Positions 44,786-54,551 are shown, counted from the first letter of the stretch. The stretch is DNA of 64,000 nucleotides from JAKJEP01 sp964580995 (GCA_964580995.1 CAZOMV010000004.1:34893-98892); one strand, 5' to 3'. Program-made: numbers and translations. The notes: generated by a model from the letters alone, not told the origin.

Positions 44786-46372
44786 ATGCAAGTTTTACAA
44801 TTATTGGCAGTTTCAGGTTTTCATCTGGTTTTGGCGTTAGTGGTGGGTTTAGCGGGGGGAGCTGCGGTGTTATGGGCGGTCCAGAAAGCCACAGGCAAAT
44901 CGCGGTTGGAAGAGGCCCAGAAGCAATGCAAGGCAATCGTTTATGATGCGGAGTTAAAAGCGGAAAATGTGGTCAAAACCGCCCAACTGGAATCCAAGGC
45001 GGAATTAATCAAAAGGCGGGAAGAGTTCGAAAAAGAAACCGCTACCGTTCGTAATGAATTACGCGACATGGAACGGCATTTAAACAAGCGAGAGGATAAT
45101 GTAGATAAAAAATGGGAGGGGATTACGAATAAGGAAAAAGAACTGGAAAAGCGGGATAAAAACCTGGCCAATCGCGAACGAAGCATTGCCAGCAAGGATC
45201 AGCAATTATCAACAACCCTGGCGGAGCAGCGGGCCCAACTGCTTCGGATTTCTTCGCTGACCGAAGAAGATGCCAAGCAGATTCTGCTGAAAAATATGGA
45301 AGGGGAGGTCAATCGCGAGGCTTCGGTACTCATTGAACGGGTTGTCAACACCGCCAAAGAAGAAGCCCATAGTCGCAGCCGGGAAATTGTCTTAAATGCG
45401 ATTCAGCGGTACGCCGCCGAACATACCTGCGATAGTACCGTTTCAACGGTGGACATACCCAACGACGAGATGAAAGGCCGGGTCATCGGGCGAGAAGGCC
45501 GCAATATCCGTGCCTTTGAAAAGGCAACCGGCGTGGATGTCATTATCGATGATACCCCCGGTGTAGTGGTCGTCTCCGCGTTCGATCCGATCCGCCGTGA
45601 GGTGGCCCGCATCAGCCTGGAAAAACTGATTCAGGATGGCCGAATCCATCCCTCCCGCATCGAGGAGATTGTCGAAGAAACCCAGAAGGAAGTGGATGAT
45701 AAGGTCATTGAAATCGGCAAGCAGGTCACTTTGGAGGCCAATGTCAACAGCTTAAGCGGCAAGATCCTGCCCTATCTGGGCCGCCTGAATTATCGAACCA
45801 GCTATGGCCAGAATGTCCTGCGTCACAGCGTAGAGGTCGCCTTCCTGTGTCAGGCCATGGCGGATGAGCTGGGGCTGGACGGTGAATTGGCCCGCCGCTG
45901 CGGGCTGCTCCATGATATCGGCAAGGCCGTGGATCACGAAGTGGAAGGGGGCCACCCAGCTATTGGTGCCGACCTGGTCAAAAAATTCAACGAAAGTAAA
46001 GAGGTAATCAATGCCGTTGCCGGTCACCATGGAGATATTCCTCCGATTTCTCCTTACACGCCTTTGGTGGCGGCCGCTGATGCCATGAGTGCTTCCCGGC
46101 CCGGCGCCCGGCGCGAAACGCTGGAACGCTATATTAAGCGGCTGGAAAACCTGGAAAATATCGCAATCGGCTTTCCGGGTATCAAGCAGGCTTATGCGAT
46201 CCAGGCTGGCCGGGAAATCCGGGTGATCGTCGATCCGGAAACCATAAATGACGCCACTGCCTGGAAAACCGCACGGGATATCGCCCAGAAGATCGAAGAT
46301 GAGCTAACCTACCCGGGCGAAGTCAAGGTAACCCTGTTACGTGAAGTACGATGTGTCGAGTATGCCCGTTGA
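44786..46372 (+). CDS. rny: Ribonuclease Y
   Basis: RNase Y is a membrane-anchored endoribonuclease that starts mRNA decay. The product has 528 residues from ATG 44786, seven bases after GGAG. Order: an N-terminal membrane segment (LVLALVVGLAGGAAVLWAV), a long charged coiled coil (residues ~35-200), a KH domain (GRVIGREGRNIRAFEKATG, with DVIIDDTPG), an HD domain with HDIGKAVDHE and GHHGDIPP, and a conserved C-terminal domain ending KVTLLREVRCVEYAR. It is followed by the ymdB-type gene, the arrangement also known from Bacillus (ymdA-ymdB). Confidence 0.96.
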   Translation: MQVLQLLAVSGFHLVLALVVGLAGGAAVLWAVQKATGKSRLEEAQKQCKAIVYDAELKAENVVKTAQLESKAELIKRREEFEKETATVRNELRDMERHLNKREDNVDKKWEGITNKEKELEKRDKNLANRERSIASKDQQLSTTLAEQRAQLLRISSLTEEDAKQILLKNMEGEVNREASVLIERVVNTAKEEAHSRSREIVLNAIQRYAAEHTCDSTVSTVDIPNDEMKGRVIGREGRNIRAFEKATGVDVIIDDTPGVVVVSAFDPIRREVARISLEKLIQDGRIHPSRIEEIVEETQKEVDDKVIEIGKQVTLEANVNSLSGKILPYLGRLNYRTSYGQNVLRHSVEVAFLCQAMADELGLDGELARRCGLLHDIGKAVDHEVEGGHPAIGADLVKKFNESKEVINAVAGHHGDIPPISPYTPLVAAADAMSASRPGARRETLERYIKRLENLENIAIGFPGIKQAYAIQAGREIRVIVDPETINDATAWKTARDIAQKIEDELTYPGEVKVTLLREVRCVEYAR

Positions 46373-46428
46373 CCGAAACGGGCCTGTTCATGTTCAGAAC
46401 CTTGGACTGAAATAGATTGGAAGGTATC

Positions 46429-47286
46429 ATGCAGATCAAATTGCTCTGTATCGGAGATGTCGTCGGTCGGCCCGGGCGCCAGGTTCTGGCGGATCATCTT
46501 ACTGCCATCGTCAAGGAACACCAGATCGATTGTGTGATCGTCAATGCGGAAAATACCTCCGGCGGTTCGGGACTGACCGTCACCTGTTATGACAAAATGC
46601 TCCGCTACGGCGTCAATTTGATCACGATGGGCGATCATATCTATCGCAAACGGGAGATTATTGAAACCTTGCAGGTTTCCAATTGCATCGTGCGCCCGGT
46701 CAATCTGTCGCGGCAGGCAGCCGGCCGGGATTTTGCCGTGTACACCACCAGCCGCGGTGCTCCGGTGGCGGTCGTCTCGGTCCTGGGCCGGATGCACATG
46801 CCCATTCCGACGGATAATCCCTTTCATGCCGTAGAGACCGTTTTGCAGAAGATTCCTTCCGATGTCAAAATCATTGTTGTGGACATGCACGCCGAAGTTA
46901 CCAGCGAAAAGGTCGCGATGGGCTGGTTTCTCGATGGCCGTGTCAGCGTCGTCTTCGGCACCCATACCCACGTGGCGACCGCCGATGAAACCATCCTGCC
47001 CAAAGGCACCGCCTACATCACCGACCTGGGCATGACCGGCCCGCATGAATCGGTCCTGGGCCGCAGCGTCGATAAGGTCCTGAAAAGCCTCACCACCCAG
47101 ATGCCCTACGCCTATAGCATCGCCACCGGCGACATCCGCCTTAACGGCATTCTCGTCACCGTCGATTCCACCACCGGCAAGGCCAGCCACATCGAACGCC
47201 TCTGCGTCAAAGGCACCACTGCCGTATCCTCCAGCTACGACGAATCCGACGGCAAACCTTCCGAAAACCATTCTTATTTGTATTAA
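46429..47286 (+). CDS. YmdB/TIGR00282 family metallophosphoesterase
   Basis: The family hydrolyses 2',3'-cyclic nucleotides, products of RNA decay, which fits its place 56 bases after rny. The product has 285 residues from ATG 46429 (GGAAGG just upstream). Metal-binding motifs: CIGDVVGRPGR, VNAENTSGG, VDMHAEVTSEKVAMG and GTHTHVATADE. The usual GNH motif reads MGDHIYRK here, an Asn-to-Asp change. A perfect hairpin terminator follows the stop. Confidence 0.9.
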   Translation: MQIKLLCIGDVVGRPGRQVLADHLTAIVKEHQIDCVIVNAENTSGGSGLTVTCYDKMLRYGVNLITMGDHIYRKREIIETLQVSNCIVRPVNLSRQAAGRDFAVYTTSRGAPVAVVSVLGRMHMPIPTDNPFHAVETVLQKIPSDVKIIVVDMHAEVTSEKVAMGWFLDGRVSVVFGTHTHVATADETILPKGTAYITDLGMTGPHESVLGRSVDKVLKSLTTQMPYAYSIATGDIRLNGILVTVDSTTGKASHIERLCVKGTTAVSSSYDESDGKPSENHSYLY

Positions 47287-47288
47287 TA

Positions 47289-47310
47289 CTGAAGTTTTGC
47301 AAAACTTCAG
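47289..47310. terminator. Perfect palindromic terminator between convergent genes
   Basis: CTGAAGTTTTG and its exact complement CAAAACTTCAG are adjacent, with flanking TTAA on both sides. It lies three bases after the ymdB-type stop and 29 before the stop of the convergent lyase gene, so it probably acts in both directions. Confidence 0.75.
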
Positions 47311-47338
47311 TTAATAGATAGGAAGCTGTTGTACAGTC

Positions 47339-49369
47339 TTAGTGAACTTCTTCCGTACGACTGAGGAACAGCGGTACCGCACGTGCCCAATTGCTTGGGT
47401 CTCCAAATCTTCCCGGCAGTTCCTCCCGTCCGGTGTCCCGGGTCTCGCCGCCGCGCACTTCGCGGAAATACGGTTCGGGATCCCATTCCTGGTGCCGCTG
47501 CGTGACGAAAGACAGCGACATTTCTCCATTCTCAACAACGTACGCCGGGGATTTCGGAAGTTTCTGGTCCTCCTCTTCCGAGTTCCAATAGTGGAATCCG
47601 CCCAGCACCTCCGACCGGCCGCCGTGGGTTGTCACGAGAATGGGGCCGAATCCCTCCGTCTTGTAGCCGAGAATCCACAAAGTGCCTCCCTCGTTTACAA
47701 TACGCGGCCCCAGAGCAGGCTCGGGATTGAACCGAGGCTCAGGATTGAACTGACGAGCCCAGACCTGCTGGGAATGAAAGATCGTCTTACTACTCTGATG
47801 GCGGCCACGGTTCTGATAGCAGTCGGAATAGCAGAAATCCTCGATGAACAGGCGACCGGCTCCCGGTTCGTTCCGATACGCGCCGCCGGCCGCCCAACTG
47901 AATACACTCTTGATCACCAAATCCTTCCGGGAAGCATTTTCAATAACCGTACCGCCATCTGAGAAGTTCATCACGTTGAACCGTTCGAAAACCACTTCCG
48001 GCACGTCGTCATCAGGTGTCTCAAAGCGAAAGATAGGTTTTGCCGCCGACATCCCCTGAAAGGTATGGTTGGAGGCGGATAGAATCTCGGCCTCCATGCC
48101 GATCAGGTGCCGCACCCGACCGCGGATTCGCAGCGTGTCGGCAATATGATAGCGCCCCGGCGGAAAATAGACGGTCGAGGCTCCGGAATCCAGGGCGGCC
48201 TGGATTCGGGCCGTATCATCGATGCCGTCCGGCTGGCCGACGCTTTTCCAGTGGCTCAAATCGTTATCCCAGTAGGTGGGTGTCTCGACCACGGGAAGGT
48301 TCAGCGATAGGGCTGAACCGCCGAACTTGCCGCCGATCACCTGGGAGGCGTATTCACCGCTGGCAACGCTCGCTATGTTCTGCTCCCGGTCCCGAATGGC
48401 AGCGCCGTAACCGCCAGTCGCAACATTTCGGATAAACAGATGCGCGGAATTCTCCACGGCAACAGCCGCCGGATCACCGCCCAGGAGTTTGCTGTCCAGC
48501 AGGACGACGAGCCCGGCGGGGTCGTAGTGGTTGTCGTCGCCTTGCCGGGAAATCACGGCCGGAACCGTGTTGTCGCTGCGGAGATCGCGAATGGCCAGAC
48601 AGTTGTCCGCATTTCGCAGTCCGCATACCCGCTGATGGTTCAAGACAATGTGCTCCAGGGTGACACTTATCTGGCTGTGAGCCGCGTCCATTCCATAATC
48701 GAATCCCTCCACCCGGACGTTTTTCAGGAAGCATGGCCCGGGCCACGCGCGGCGCATGGCCACGCCGGTGTGGCCCACTCGTTCCGGATCGCTGGAACGA
48801 ACAATCACATTCTCAATCGTGCCTTTGTTGTTGGCCAGATAATCAATCCCGATCGCGCCGGGATTGGCGGTTCCCACGTCCACGGTGAGATCGTAGATCG
48901 AGTTGCCGAACGCTTGATTGCCGCCGCCCTCCGCGTCGCGCGGATTCTGGTTGGCCGTCATAATAACCGGCCTGGGCCGATTCGGATCGGTAAAGGTGGC
49001 GTCTTTCAGACGCAGGACCGTAGTCTCGGCGTTTTCACCCTGAAGGGAGAGCCAACATTGCCAATGACCTTCGGCATCGCGCCAGGTGAGCGTATCGGAG
49101 ACCAGATAGGTGCCTTGCGGGAAGAAAAGGATACGTAGTTTACCCACGTTTTCCTGGATTGCCTTCTGGATGGCGATCGTATCGTCAGTCTTCCCGTCTC
49201 CCTGGGCGCCGTAGCTTCGGACGTTGAAAACCGCATCGGCAGGGAAAACCTTCGAGCCGGCAGAGTCCTCCGCCAACAAATTCGGGCTGCAGGAAATTAT
49301 CGCCAGGACAGTTACAGCCAGCAGCAGGCAAAAATGGCCAACGACACGGAAATTTTGACCTCTTGACAT
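47339..49369 (-). CDS. Secreted pectate-lyase-like beta-helix protein
   Basis: This 676-residue protein starts at ATG 49369, with AGGAG about ten bases upstream. It has an export signal (HFCLLLAVTVLAIISC); the Cys could be a lipobox, or cleavage may follow NLLA. Pectate_lyase_3/GH55-like beta-helix starts occur twice: VFNVRSYGAQGDGKTDDTIAIQKAI and, near residue 370, DGIDDTARIQAALDSG with VYFPPGRYHIAD. Two tandem helix domains are typical for this family. It presumably acts on a plant or algal polysaccharide; the exact bond is unknown. It is the last gene of the carbohydrate cluster, 67 bases after the oxidoreductase. Confidence 0.82.
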   Translation of the reverse strand: MSRGQNFRVVGHFCLLLAVTVLAIISCSPNLLAEDSAGSKVFPADAVFNVRSYGAQGDGKTDDTIAIQKAIQENVGKLRILFFPQGTYLVSDTLTWRDAEGHWQCWLSLQGENAETTVLRLKDATFTDPNRPRPVIMTANQNPRDAEGGGNQAFGNSIYDLTVDVGTANPGAIGIDYLANNKGTIENVIVRSSDPERVGHTGVAMRRAWPGPCFLKNVRVEGFDYGMDAAHSQISVTLEHIVLNHQRVCGLRNADNCLAIRDLRSDNTVPAVISRQGDDNHYDPAGLVVLLDSKLLGGDPAAVAVENSAHLFIRNVATGGYGAAIRDREQNIASVASGEYASQVIGGKFGGSALSLNLPVVETPTYWDNDLSHWKSVGQPDGIDDTARIQAALDSGASTVYFPPGRYHIADTLRIRGRVRHLIGMEAEILSASNHTFQGMSAAKPIFRFETPDDDVPEVVFERFNVMNFSDGGTVIENASRKDLVIKSVFSWAAGGAYRNEPGAGRLFIEDFCYSDCYQNRGRHQSSKTIFHSQQVWARQFNPEPRFNPEPALGPRIVNEGGTLWILGYKTEGFGPILVTTHGGRSEVLGGFHYWNSEEEDQKLPKSPAYVVENGEMSLSFVTQRHQEWDPEPYFREVRGGETRDTGREELPGRFGDPSNWARAVPLFLSRTEEVH

Positions 49370-49436
49370 GTGAACAAATCTCCTGTTGTGACTTCTACCG
49401 ACAAACACACATTCTGACAATTTCGCGGAATAACAT

Positions 49437-50750
49437 TTATAATATTATCTCTTTTTTCACCGGATCAAACCGCGCGGTTTTGCCCGCCCGATGGGCCAGC
49501 ATCGCCATCTGCAGCACCGTCTGCGTGCGGAACGCCAGATCCATCGGGCTCCAGGTCTTTTGATCCCGACTGCGGCAGCACGCAATCAGATTTTTCCAGT
49601 GTTCCAGATTATCTTCCGCTCTTTCGATGGGGAAGCTCTGCGGCTGTTTGGCCCCGCTTTCCTTGATCGGCGTAAATACAATCTCCTTGTTTTTGTAAAT
49701 AGTCAGAGACCCATCCCAGCCTCGGATCACCGGCGTCCTCTGGCCGGAGCCGCGCAGCTCCGTGGTATTGTAATCGTTGCCTTGCGTGCCCATCACCGTA
49801 ATGGCGGCCTTTTCCGGATACTGGGCAATCAGGGTAAAGGTATCCGGCACCTCGCGAAGTTCATACTCATAGCGATAAATCCCGCCCAGGGCCGCCACGC
49901 TCTCCGGAAAACCCACACCCAAAATATCGACCACCTGGGTCAGGCTGTGCGGATACAGATCCGTAACCGGCCCGCCGGCGTAATCTTCAAACAGCCGCCA
50001 GCGAAAATACCGATCCGCGCTGAAGGGACGCTGCGGGGCATCGCCTAACCATGCCTGCCAATCCAGATCTTCGCCCGGCTTAAGATTGGGATCATCCATC
50101 GGCATCTCCCGTTCTCCCCAGTCTCCGATCCGGAAAAAGCCCGCCTCTCCATATAGCGGCTGGCCGATCAAACCTTCCTGCACCAGCTTTTTCATCTGGT
50201 GCCAGACCGAATCGCTCATCGCCTGGGTTCCCAGTTGAAAGACCCGGTCCGATTTCTCCACCGCCTCCGCCAGCTTCTTCGTCAATTCAAACTGCCGCCA
50301 GTGCGTCACCGGCTTTTCGCAATACACATCCTTGCCCGCCTGAATTGCGTCGATCGCCTGAAAGCCGTGCTGATGGTCGGGCGTGGCAATACAGACAATA
50401 TCCACATTCTCATCCGCCAGCAGTTCCCGGTAATCGCGATACGCCTTGACGCCGTATTCCCCGGACGCTTTTTCCAGCCGCGGTTTGTACAAATCCGACA
50501 CCGCCGTAATCTCAATATTCTCGCCCCGGTTCTTCAGCTCCTTCAGCATAGCCAAATGGCTGCCGCCACGCCCTCCCGTTCCAATCACACCAATCCCCAG
50601 CCGTTCATTGGCAGAGCTGGTCTGGGCATGAATGGCAGGGGCCACCATACTCCCCACCGCATACACCGCCGTCGCCGTCCCCGCCTTTTGCAGGAATTGC
50701 CGCCGGTTCAATTCCTGTCCCTTTTCGTTTTGCAGGTTCTTCGTGGTCAT
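49437..50750 (-). CDS. Tat-exported Gfo/Idh/MocA family oxidoreductase
   Basis: This 437-residue protein starts at ATG 50750 behind AAGGAG. The N-terminus has a twin-arginine signal (NRRQFLQKAG, hydrophobic stretch, AIHAQ). The NAD(P)-binding motif is GIGVIGTGGRGGSH, and the catalytic signature is CEKPVTHW with the EKP lysine; the C-terminal alpha/beta domain contains GGPVTDLYPHSL. It likely oxidises or epimerises a sugar in the periplasm with bound cofactor. Its ATG overlaps the TGA of the upstream PmoA-like gene (ATGA), so translation is coupled. Confidence 0.9.
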   Translation of the reverse strand: MTTKNLQNEKGQELNRRQFLQKAGTATAVYAVGSMVAPAIHAQTSSANERLGIGVIGTGGRGGSHLAMLKELKNRGENIEITAVSDLYKPRLEKASGEYGVKAYRDYRELLADENVDIVCIATPDHQHGFQAIDAIQAGKDVYCEKPVTHWRQFELTKKLAEAVEKSDRVFQLGTQAMSDSVWHQMKKLVQEGLIGQPLYGEAGFFRIGDWGEREMPMDDPNLKPGEDLDWQAWLGDAPQRPFSADRYFRWRLFEDYAGGPVTDLYPHSLTQVVDILGVGFPESVAALGGIYRYEYELREVPDTFTLIAQYPEKAAITVMGTQGNDYNTTELRGSGQRTPVIRGWDGSLTIYKNKEIVFTPIKESGAKQPQSFPIERAEDNLEHWKNLIACCRSRDQKTWSPMDLAFRTQTVLQMAMLAHRAGKTARFDPVKKEIIL

Positions 50751-51745
50751 AAGGTATCTCCTTTTGAATGGATATTTTCTTTCTTCTGCGATTGAGCTTC
50801 CACCCACATTTGATATACTTTTTCAATTTCTTCCGCCCCGGGGCAGCCGTCCCAAACCGCTACCCCGTAACGCAACATCAATTTCTCCTCTCCCCGCAAC
50901 ACCAGCGGCTCCTCATGCACCGCCGGCGTCGCCGCTAGATACACAAACGGCTTCTGCATCGTAAACCACGTCGCCGGGTGCCGCGCATTCTCCGGAAAGG
51001 CAAACATCGCCGCCGTCCCCGGCTTGCCCGCCGCCCGTGACGCAAACGCGCACCACCCGGAGCGAACCAGCCGTTCCTCGCCCCTAAAAACTGTCCCCTC
51101 TTTACCCTCCGCATTGAAAAATTTCCCCGCTTCCTCCCGGTCCATCGATTCCAAAAACCGCATCCCCAGCCCGTTGTAATGCTTCCCGCCGATCACAGCC
51201 TGCGATTTCCCCGGCGGCAGGGAAAACGCGGAGGTCCAGGTAAGCAGCGTCGCTTTTGATTCCGGCAGAACCTCCGCCTCGATGGTGCGATGCTCTTTCA
51301 ACAGGACTTCTTTCTTTGCCGGATCGATCCAGTCGATAGCTTCCGTAAAACCGGCTTTGGGGTCATACTCTTTGGTAATCTGGCAGCCTTCAAATTTTCG
51401 GTGCAGCTCTTTGCCGCTGGTGGGAAGCTCTTCCCAGAAATTGACACCGTCCACCGAATACGCCAGCATCAAACCGTGATGATGCAAATGATCGTGCGGC
51501 GAATCCCGCAAAATATTAGTCCCCGCCGGCGTATATAACTCCTGCACATACGGCTTGAACGGCACGCCCTCATATTTATAACGCAGTAGGAGCTGATCCT
51601 GGTTATACACCGACAGATATTTTTCCGCCAATACGATTCGTAAAGGATTCCCCTCACCCGGCGGATCTTGCGCCCCTAAAGAAGCTACTCCCATCGCTAC
51701 CCCCAAAATCATCCCCAGCATCCGCAAAGTTTTTTTTGCCATCAT
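50747..51745 (-). CDS. PmoA/DUF6807 family secreted protein
   Basis: This 332-residue protein starts at ATG 51745 (AGGTG upstream), with a signal peptide (MLGMILGVAMGVASLGAQ). The conserved block SPHDHLHHHGLMLAYSVDG identifies the DUF6807 (PmoA) family, whose members are common beside sugar dehydrogenases in planctomycetes; the name reflects methane monooxygenase annotation, but the function is unproven. It is the middle gene of the isomerase-PmoA-oxidoreductase unit. Confidence 0.8.
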   Translation of the reverse strand: MMAKKTLRMLGMILGVAMGVASLGAQDPPGEGNPLRIVLAEKYLSVYNQDQLLLRYKYEGVPFKPYVQELYTPAGTNILRDSPHDHLHHHGLMLAYSVDGVNFWEELPTSGKELHRKFEGCQITKEYDPKAGFTEAIDWIDPAKKEVLLKEHRTIEAEVLPESKATLLTWTSAFSLPPGKSQAVIGGKHYNGLGMRFLESMDREEAGKFFNAEGKEGTVFRGEERLVRSGWCAFASRAAGKPGTAAMFAFPENARHPATWFTMQKPFVYLAATPAVHEEPLVLRGEEKLMLRYGVAVWDGCPGAEEIEKVYQMWVEAQSQKKENIHSKGDTL

Positions 51746-51768
51746 TTTTTCACCTGTTTCTGCATCGC

Positions 51769-52593
51769 TTATAGCCATTTCCTGAGATGTTTTAGACTGC
51801 TCTCCGCTTGCTCTACCGTACCACATTCCACCGAAAATACAATATCGCGTGTGCCTTTCCGGCAAATTTCAATCACTTTCTTCCAGTCGATCACCCCTTC
51901 CCCGCAGCCGCATCCCACCGGCGTACCCGTCACCTTGCCGCGCTCGCTCTCCGCTTGCGACATCGCGATGTCCTTGGCGTGCAGATGCACCAGCCGCCCC
52001 AGCACCCGCTCCAGCCACAAATACGGGTCCTGCCCGCTCAAGTAACTATTCCCCGTATCAAAGTTAATCCCGATCGCCGGCGAATCCACCAGATGATCAA
52101 TCCGGTCCAGCCCCTCCGGGGTTTTGCTGTACTGCTGATGCGGTTCCAGCCCGATCTGGATCCCCCGCGCCTCCGCCAGATTCGCCGCTTCTCGCAAAAC
52201 ATACCGCATCAAAACATGATCCTCATCCGCCGTCGTCCAGGCGGGCTTAGGCCCTTCATCCGTGTTCACCACCGGCGCCCCGCACTCCGCCGCAAAACGC
52301 ACCGCCTGTTTGAGATACTCCCCGCTGATCTCCGGCTTGCACAGGGGGCAATGCGCTGACAGCCCCGACAGCCGGATCCCCGCCTTTTCACAGGCCCGTT
52401 TGATCCGGTACGGATCGTCCAGCATCGAAACGCTATGGAAGTATCCCGCCTCACTGAGCAACTCCCGCCCCCAGTGCACCATCGGCTCCACATACTCATA
52501 CCCCAGCTCCGCCGCCTTCTCCACCCCCCATTCAAACGATTTGTCCCCGCTGCGGACAAACTCCATATTCACGCCCAGAGATACCTTTGCCAT
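51769..52593 (-). CDS. Sugar phosphate isomerase/epimerase (xylose isomerase-like TIM barrel)
   Basis: This 274-residue cytoplasmic protein starts at ATG 52593 behind AAAGGA. AP endonuclease 2/xylose isomerase-like fold: GYEYVEPMVHWG near the N-terminus, GIQIGLEPHQQY, INFDTGNSYLSG, LVHLHAKDIA and FSVECG, supplying the metal-binding Glu, Asp, His and Glu residues in the expected order. First gene of the carbohydrate cluster and divergent from an AraC regulator, suggesting an inducible sugar-processing pathway. Confidence 0.87.
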   Translation of the reverse strand: MAKVSLGVNMEFVRSGDKSFEWGVEKAAELGYEYVEPMVHWGRELLSEAGYFHSVSMLDDPYRIKRACEKAGIRLSGLSAHCPLCKPEISGEYLKQAVRFAAECGAPVVNTDEGPKPAWTTADEDHVLMRYVLREAANLAEARGIQIGLEPHQQYSKTPEGLDRIDHLVDSPAIGINFDTGNSYLSGQDPYLWLERVLGRLVHLHAKDIAMSQAESERGKVTGTPVGCGCGEGVIDWKKVIEICRKGTRDIVFSVECGTVEQAESSLKHLRKWL

Positions 52594-52846
52594 GAAATTT
52601 TTCCTTTCCGCTCTTAAATGCCTTGAATCCAGGGATTTAAGAATCCTCTGACCGGCGTTCCATTTCAATTCGTTTCCATTCGCCTGTTATGTTAATAGAT
52701 TTGCAAACCCATGTCTTCCAATTTTTAACAGTGAAAAATATTGAACAAAAAATTTTCGTTTCCCGGTATTTTCTCCTTATCAGCCCCATCCGTTTCCACT
52801 ATGATAACTCCACATACAGAGATTATTCTAACCGGCGGAATACGCG

Positions 52847-53863
52847 ATGTCCAAATTCATTCAAAGCTATCGCGAACATGGTAAAACCTACCATGCCGAC
52901 CGCTGCCAGCCGGTGGTCCAGGCCGTTACGCAGGGCAAACTCCTGCTGGAGGCCCTGGCCCGCGAAGGATACCCCGGCCGCAATTTAAAAGCCGGAGAAT
53001 TGCCCCATGTTTTAACTGTCGGCTTCTGGGATGCCGTCGGGCTACAGGACTGGGGCCTGGATTTACACCGCAATGAGGGGATCGAACTGACCTTTCAGGA
53101 AACCGGCAGCAATGTATTTTTTGTAAATCAGCGGAAACACCTGCTCGAACCCGGCGACTTGACCATCACCCGCCCCTGGCAGCCGCATCGAATCGGAGAT
53201 CCATTTATCCTGCCCGGCCGTTTGCACTTTATCATCCTGGACGTCAAGGTTCGGCTCCCGCACCAGCGCTGGCAATGGCCCCCCTGGATGATTCTCTCCC
53301 GGCCCGATCTGGAGCAGTTAACCCGGCTTCTCAGCCGCAATGAAAATCCCGTCTGGCATTCTTCCCCGGAAATCGCCGCCTGCTTTCAGAAAATCGGCTC
53401 TCTCATCGCCGGCTTGCCATCCCCCGTTGCGAACCTTTCCCTGCTGACCGTCCTGATCAACCAGCTCTTCATCCATGTCCTCCAAATGCTCCGCGAAAAA
53501 AATATCTCCCTCAACCACGCACTCATCAGCTCCCAGCGAACGGTAAAACTGTTTCTCGAAGAGCTGCGCCGCGACCTCCCCAGCCTCGCCCGGCCCTGGA
53601 CCTCCGCCTCCATGGCCAAATCCTGTGACCTCGGCGTCACCCATTTCACCCACCTGTGTAAAAAAATCACCAACATGACCCCTCTGCAATATCTGAACTA
53701 TTATCGCATCGACAAAGCCGCCCGCCTCCTCCGCCAGCATCCCGAAAAATCCATCACCGACATCGCCTTCGCCTGCGGCTTCCGCTCCAGCCAGTATTTC
53801 GCCACCGTCTTCCGCCGCTGCAAAAACTGCCCCCCCGGTGCCTGCCGCCCCCAGCCCAAATAA
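52847..53863 (+). CDS. AraC-family transcriptional regulator
   Basis: The product has 338 residues. An N-terminal cupin-like sensing region (RNEGIELTFQETGSN, LEPGDLTITRPWQPH) precedes a C-terminal double HTH: SMAKSCDLGVTHFTHLCKKI and SITDIAFACGFRSSQYFATVFRR. It is divergently transcribed from the isomerase-led cluster across 253 bases, the usual arrangement for a local activator. Its ligand is probably the sugar handled by that cluster (inference). Confidence 0.9.
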   Translation: MSKFIQSYREHGKTYHADRCQPVVQAVTQGKLLLEALAREGYPGRNLKAGELPHVLTVGFWDAVGLQDWGLDLHRNEGIELTFQETGSNVFFVNQRKHLLEPGDLTITRPWQPHRIGDPFILPGRLHFIILDVKVRLPHQRWQWPPWMILSRPDLEQLTRLLSRNENPVWHSSPEIAACFQKIGSLIAGLPSPVANLSLLTVLINQLFIHVLQMLREKNISLNHALISSQRTVKLFLEELRRDLPSLARPWTSASMAKSCDLGVTHFTHLCKKITNMTPLQYLNYYRIDKAARLLRQHPEKSITDIAFACGFRSSQYFATVFRRCKNCPPGACRPQPK

Positions 53864-54174
53864 TTCCCCCGCCGCCTCACCACCCGCACCCAGCACCGCC
53901 CCAAAAATCCCGAACACCACAACCATCACTCTCACCTCCATTTGCATACCATTCCTACCCATTTTTCACCCTTTCACCCACAACGCAGCGACGAACAGGA
54001 GCATCAAATTCCCATTTATGATCGCGGCGTAGTGGTGCAGGTATCGCCTGCCGTCCCGCCTGGGATTTCCCCAATCCTCTCTATCACGAATCATGCAGCT
54101 TCCAGCGGAAGCGTCATATTGTCATTCGCGCCCACGTCGATAATGGTGCAGGTAATGCCTGCCTCTATATAGGG

Positions 54175-54306
54175 GCTGATGTCCACAACTGCGCACCATT
54201 TTTCCCATTTTTTTTCAAAAAATCGCCATAACCCCTTGTCAATCCTCAGCAAAATTTTTTTGCCTTGCGCAATTTTGGCCATTCACCCTGGCCGTTTTCG
54301 CGCAAT
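54175..54306 (-). repeat. Dispersed dyad-containing repeat, copy 2
   Basis: Reverse complement of 22537-22668: TTGCGCAATTTTGGCCAT (54265-54282), then GGCC...TCGCGCAA, with GTCAATCCTCAGCAAAA on the other side. Similarity falls off at both ends. It lies in the intergenic space between the AraC gene and the metal-efflux genes. Confidence 0.75.
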
Positions 54307-54454
54307 TTCCCCGCCCGATAACCCCAACAGAAGCCCCAGTTTTACCTTGAGGGTTAACATACTTGACGGATCCGCCAAAAGTCGATATTGACATCCAAAA
54401 ACGGTTCTGGCTCACCAATAACAAGGGATCGAAAAGCTTTTGACGCTGGCGTCA

Positions 54455-54482
54455 TAGTTGGGGATTAATAGTTGGGGATTAA
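54455..54482 (+). repeat. 14-bp tandem duplication
   Basis: TAGTTGGGGATTAA occurs twice in direct succession. It may be a slippage duplication or a pair of regulator half-sites upstream of the efflux operon. Confidence 0.7.
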
Positions 54483-54551
54483 GCACTTGACTGGATTTTA
54501 CATAGATATATAATAGGCATATGGAGTTGTATTTATAGAATACTATATACT

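Larger units (their letters stand above)
53864..54551. other. Non-coding region holding repeats
   Basis: No convincing gene. Contains the inverted copy of the dyad repeat, a 14-bp tandem repeat and C-rich sequence at the start. A 63-codon minus-strand frame (54091-54282) falls on the repeat and is discussed under rejected items. Confidence 0.55.

Noticed and set aside
46309..47271. 320-codon minus-strand frame
   Set aside because: Antisense to the YmdB-type gene, which has family motifs throughout.
54091..54282. 63-codon minus-strand small gene
   Set aside because: It sits on the dispersed repeat. The other copy at 22562 is frame-broken, and DNA similarity extends upstream of the ATG, so the repeat explains it better; not fully excluded.
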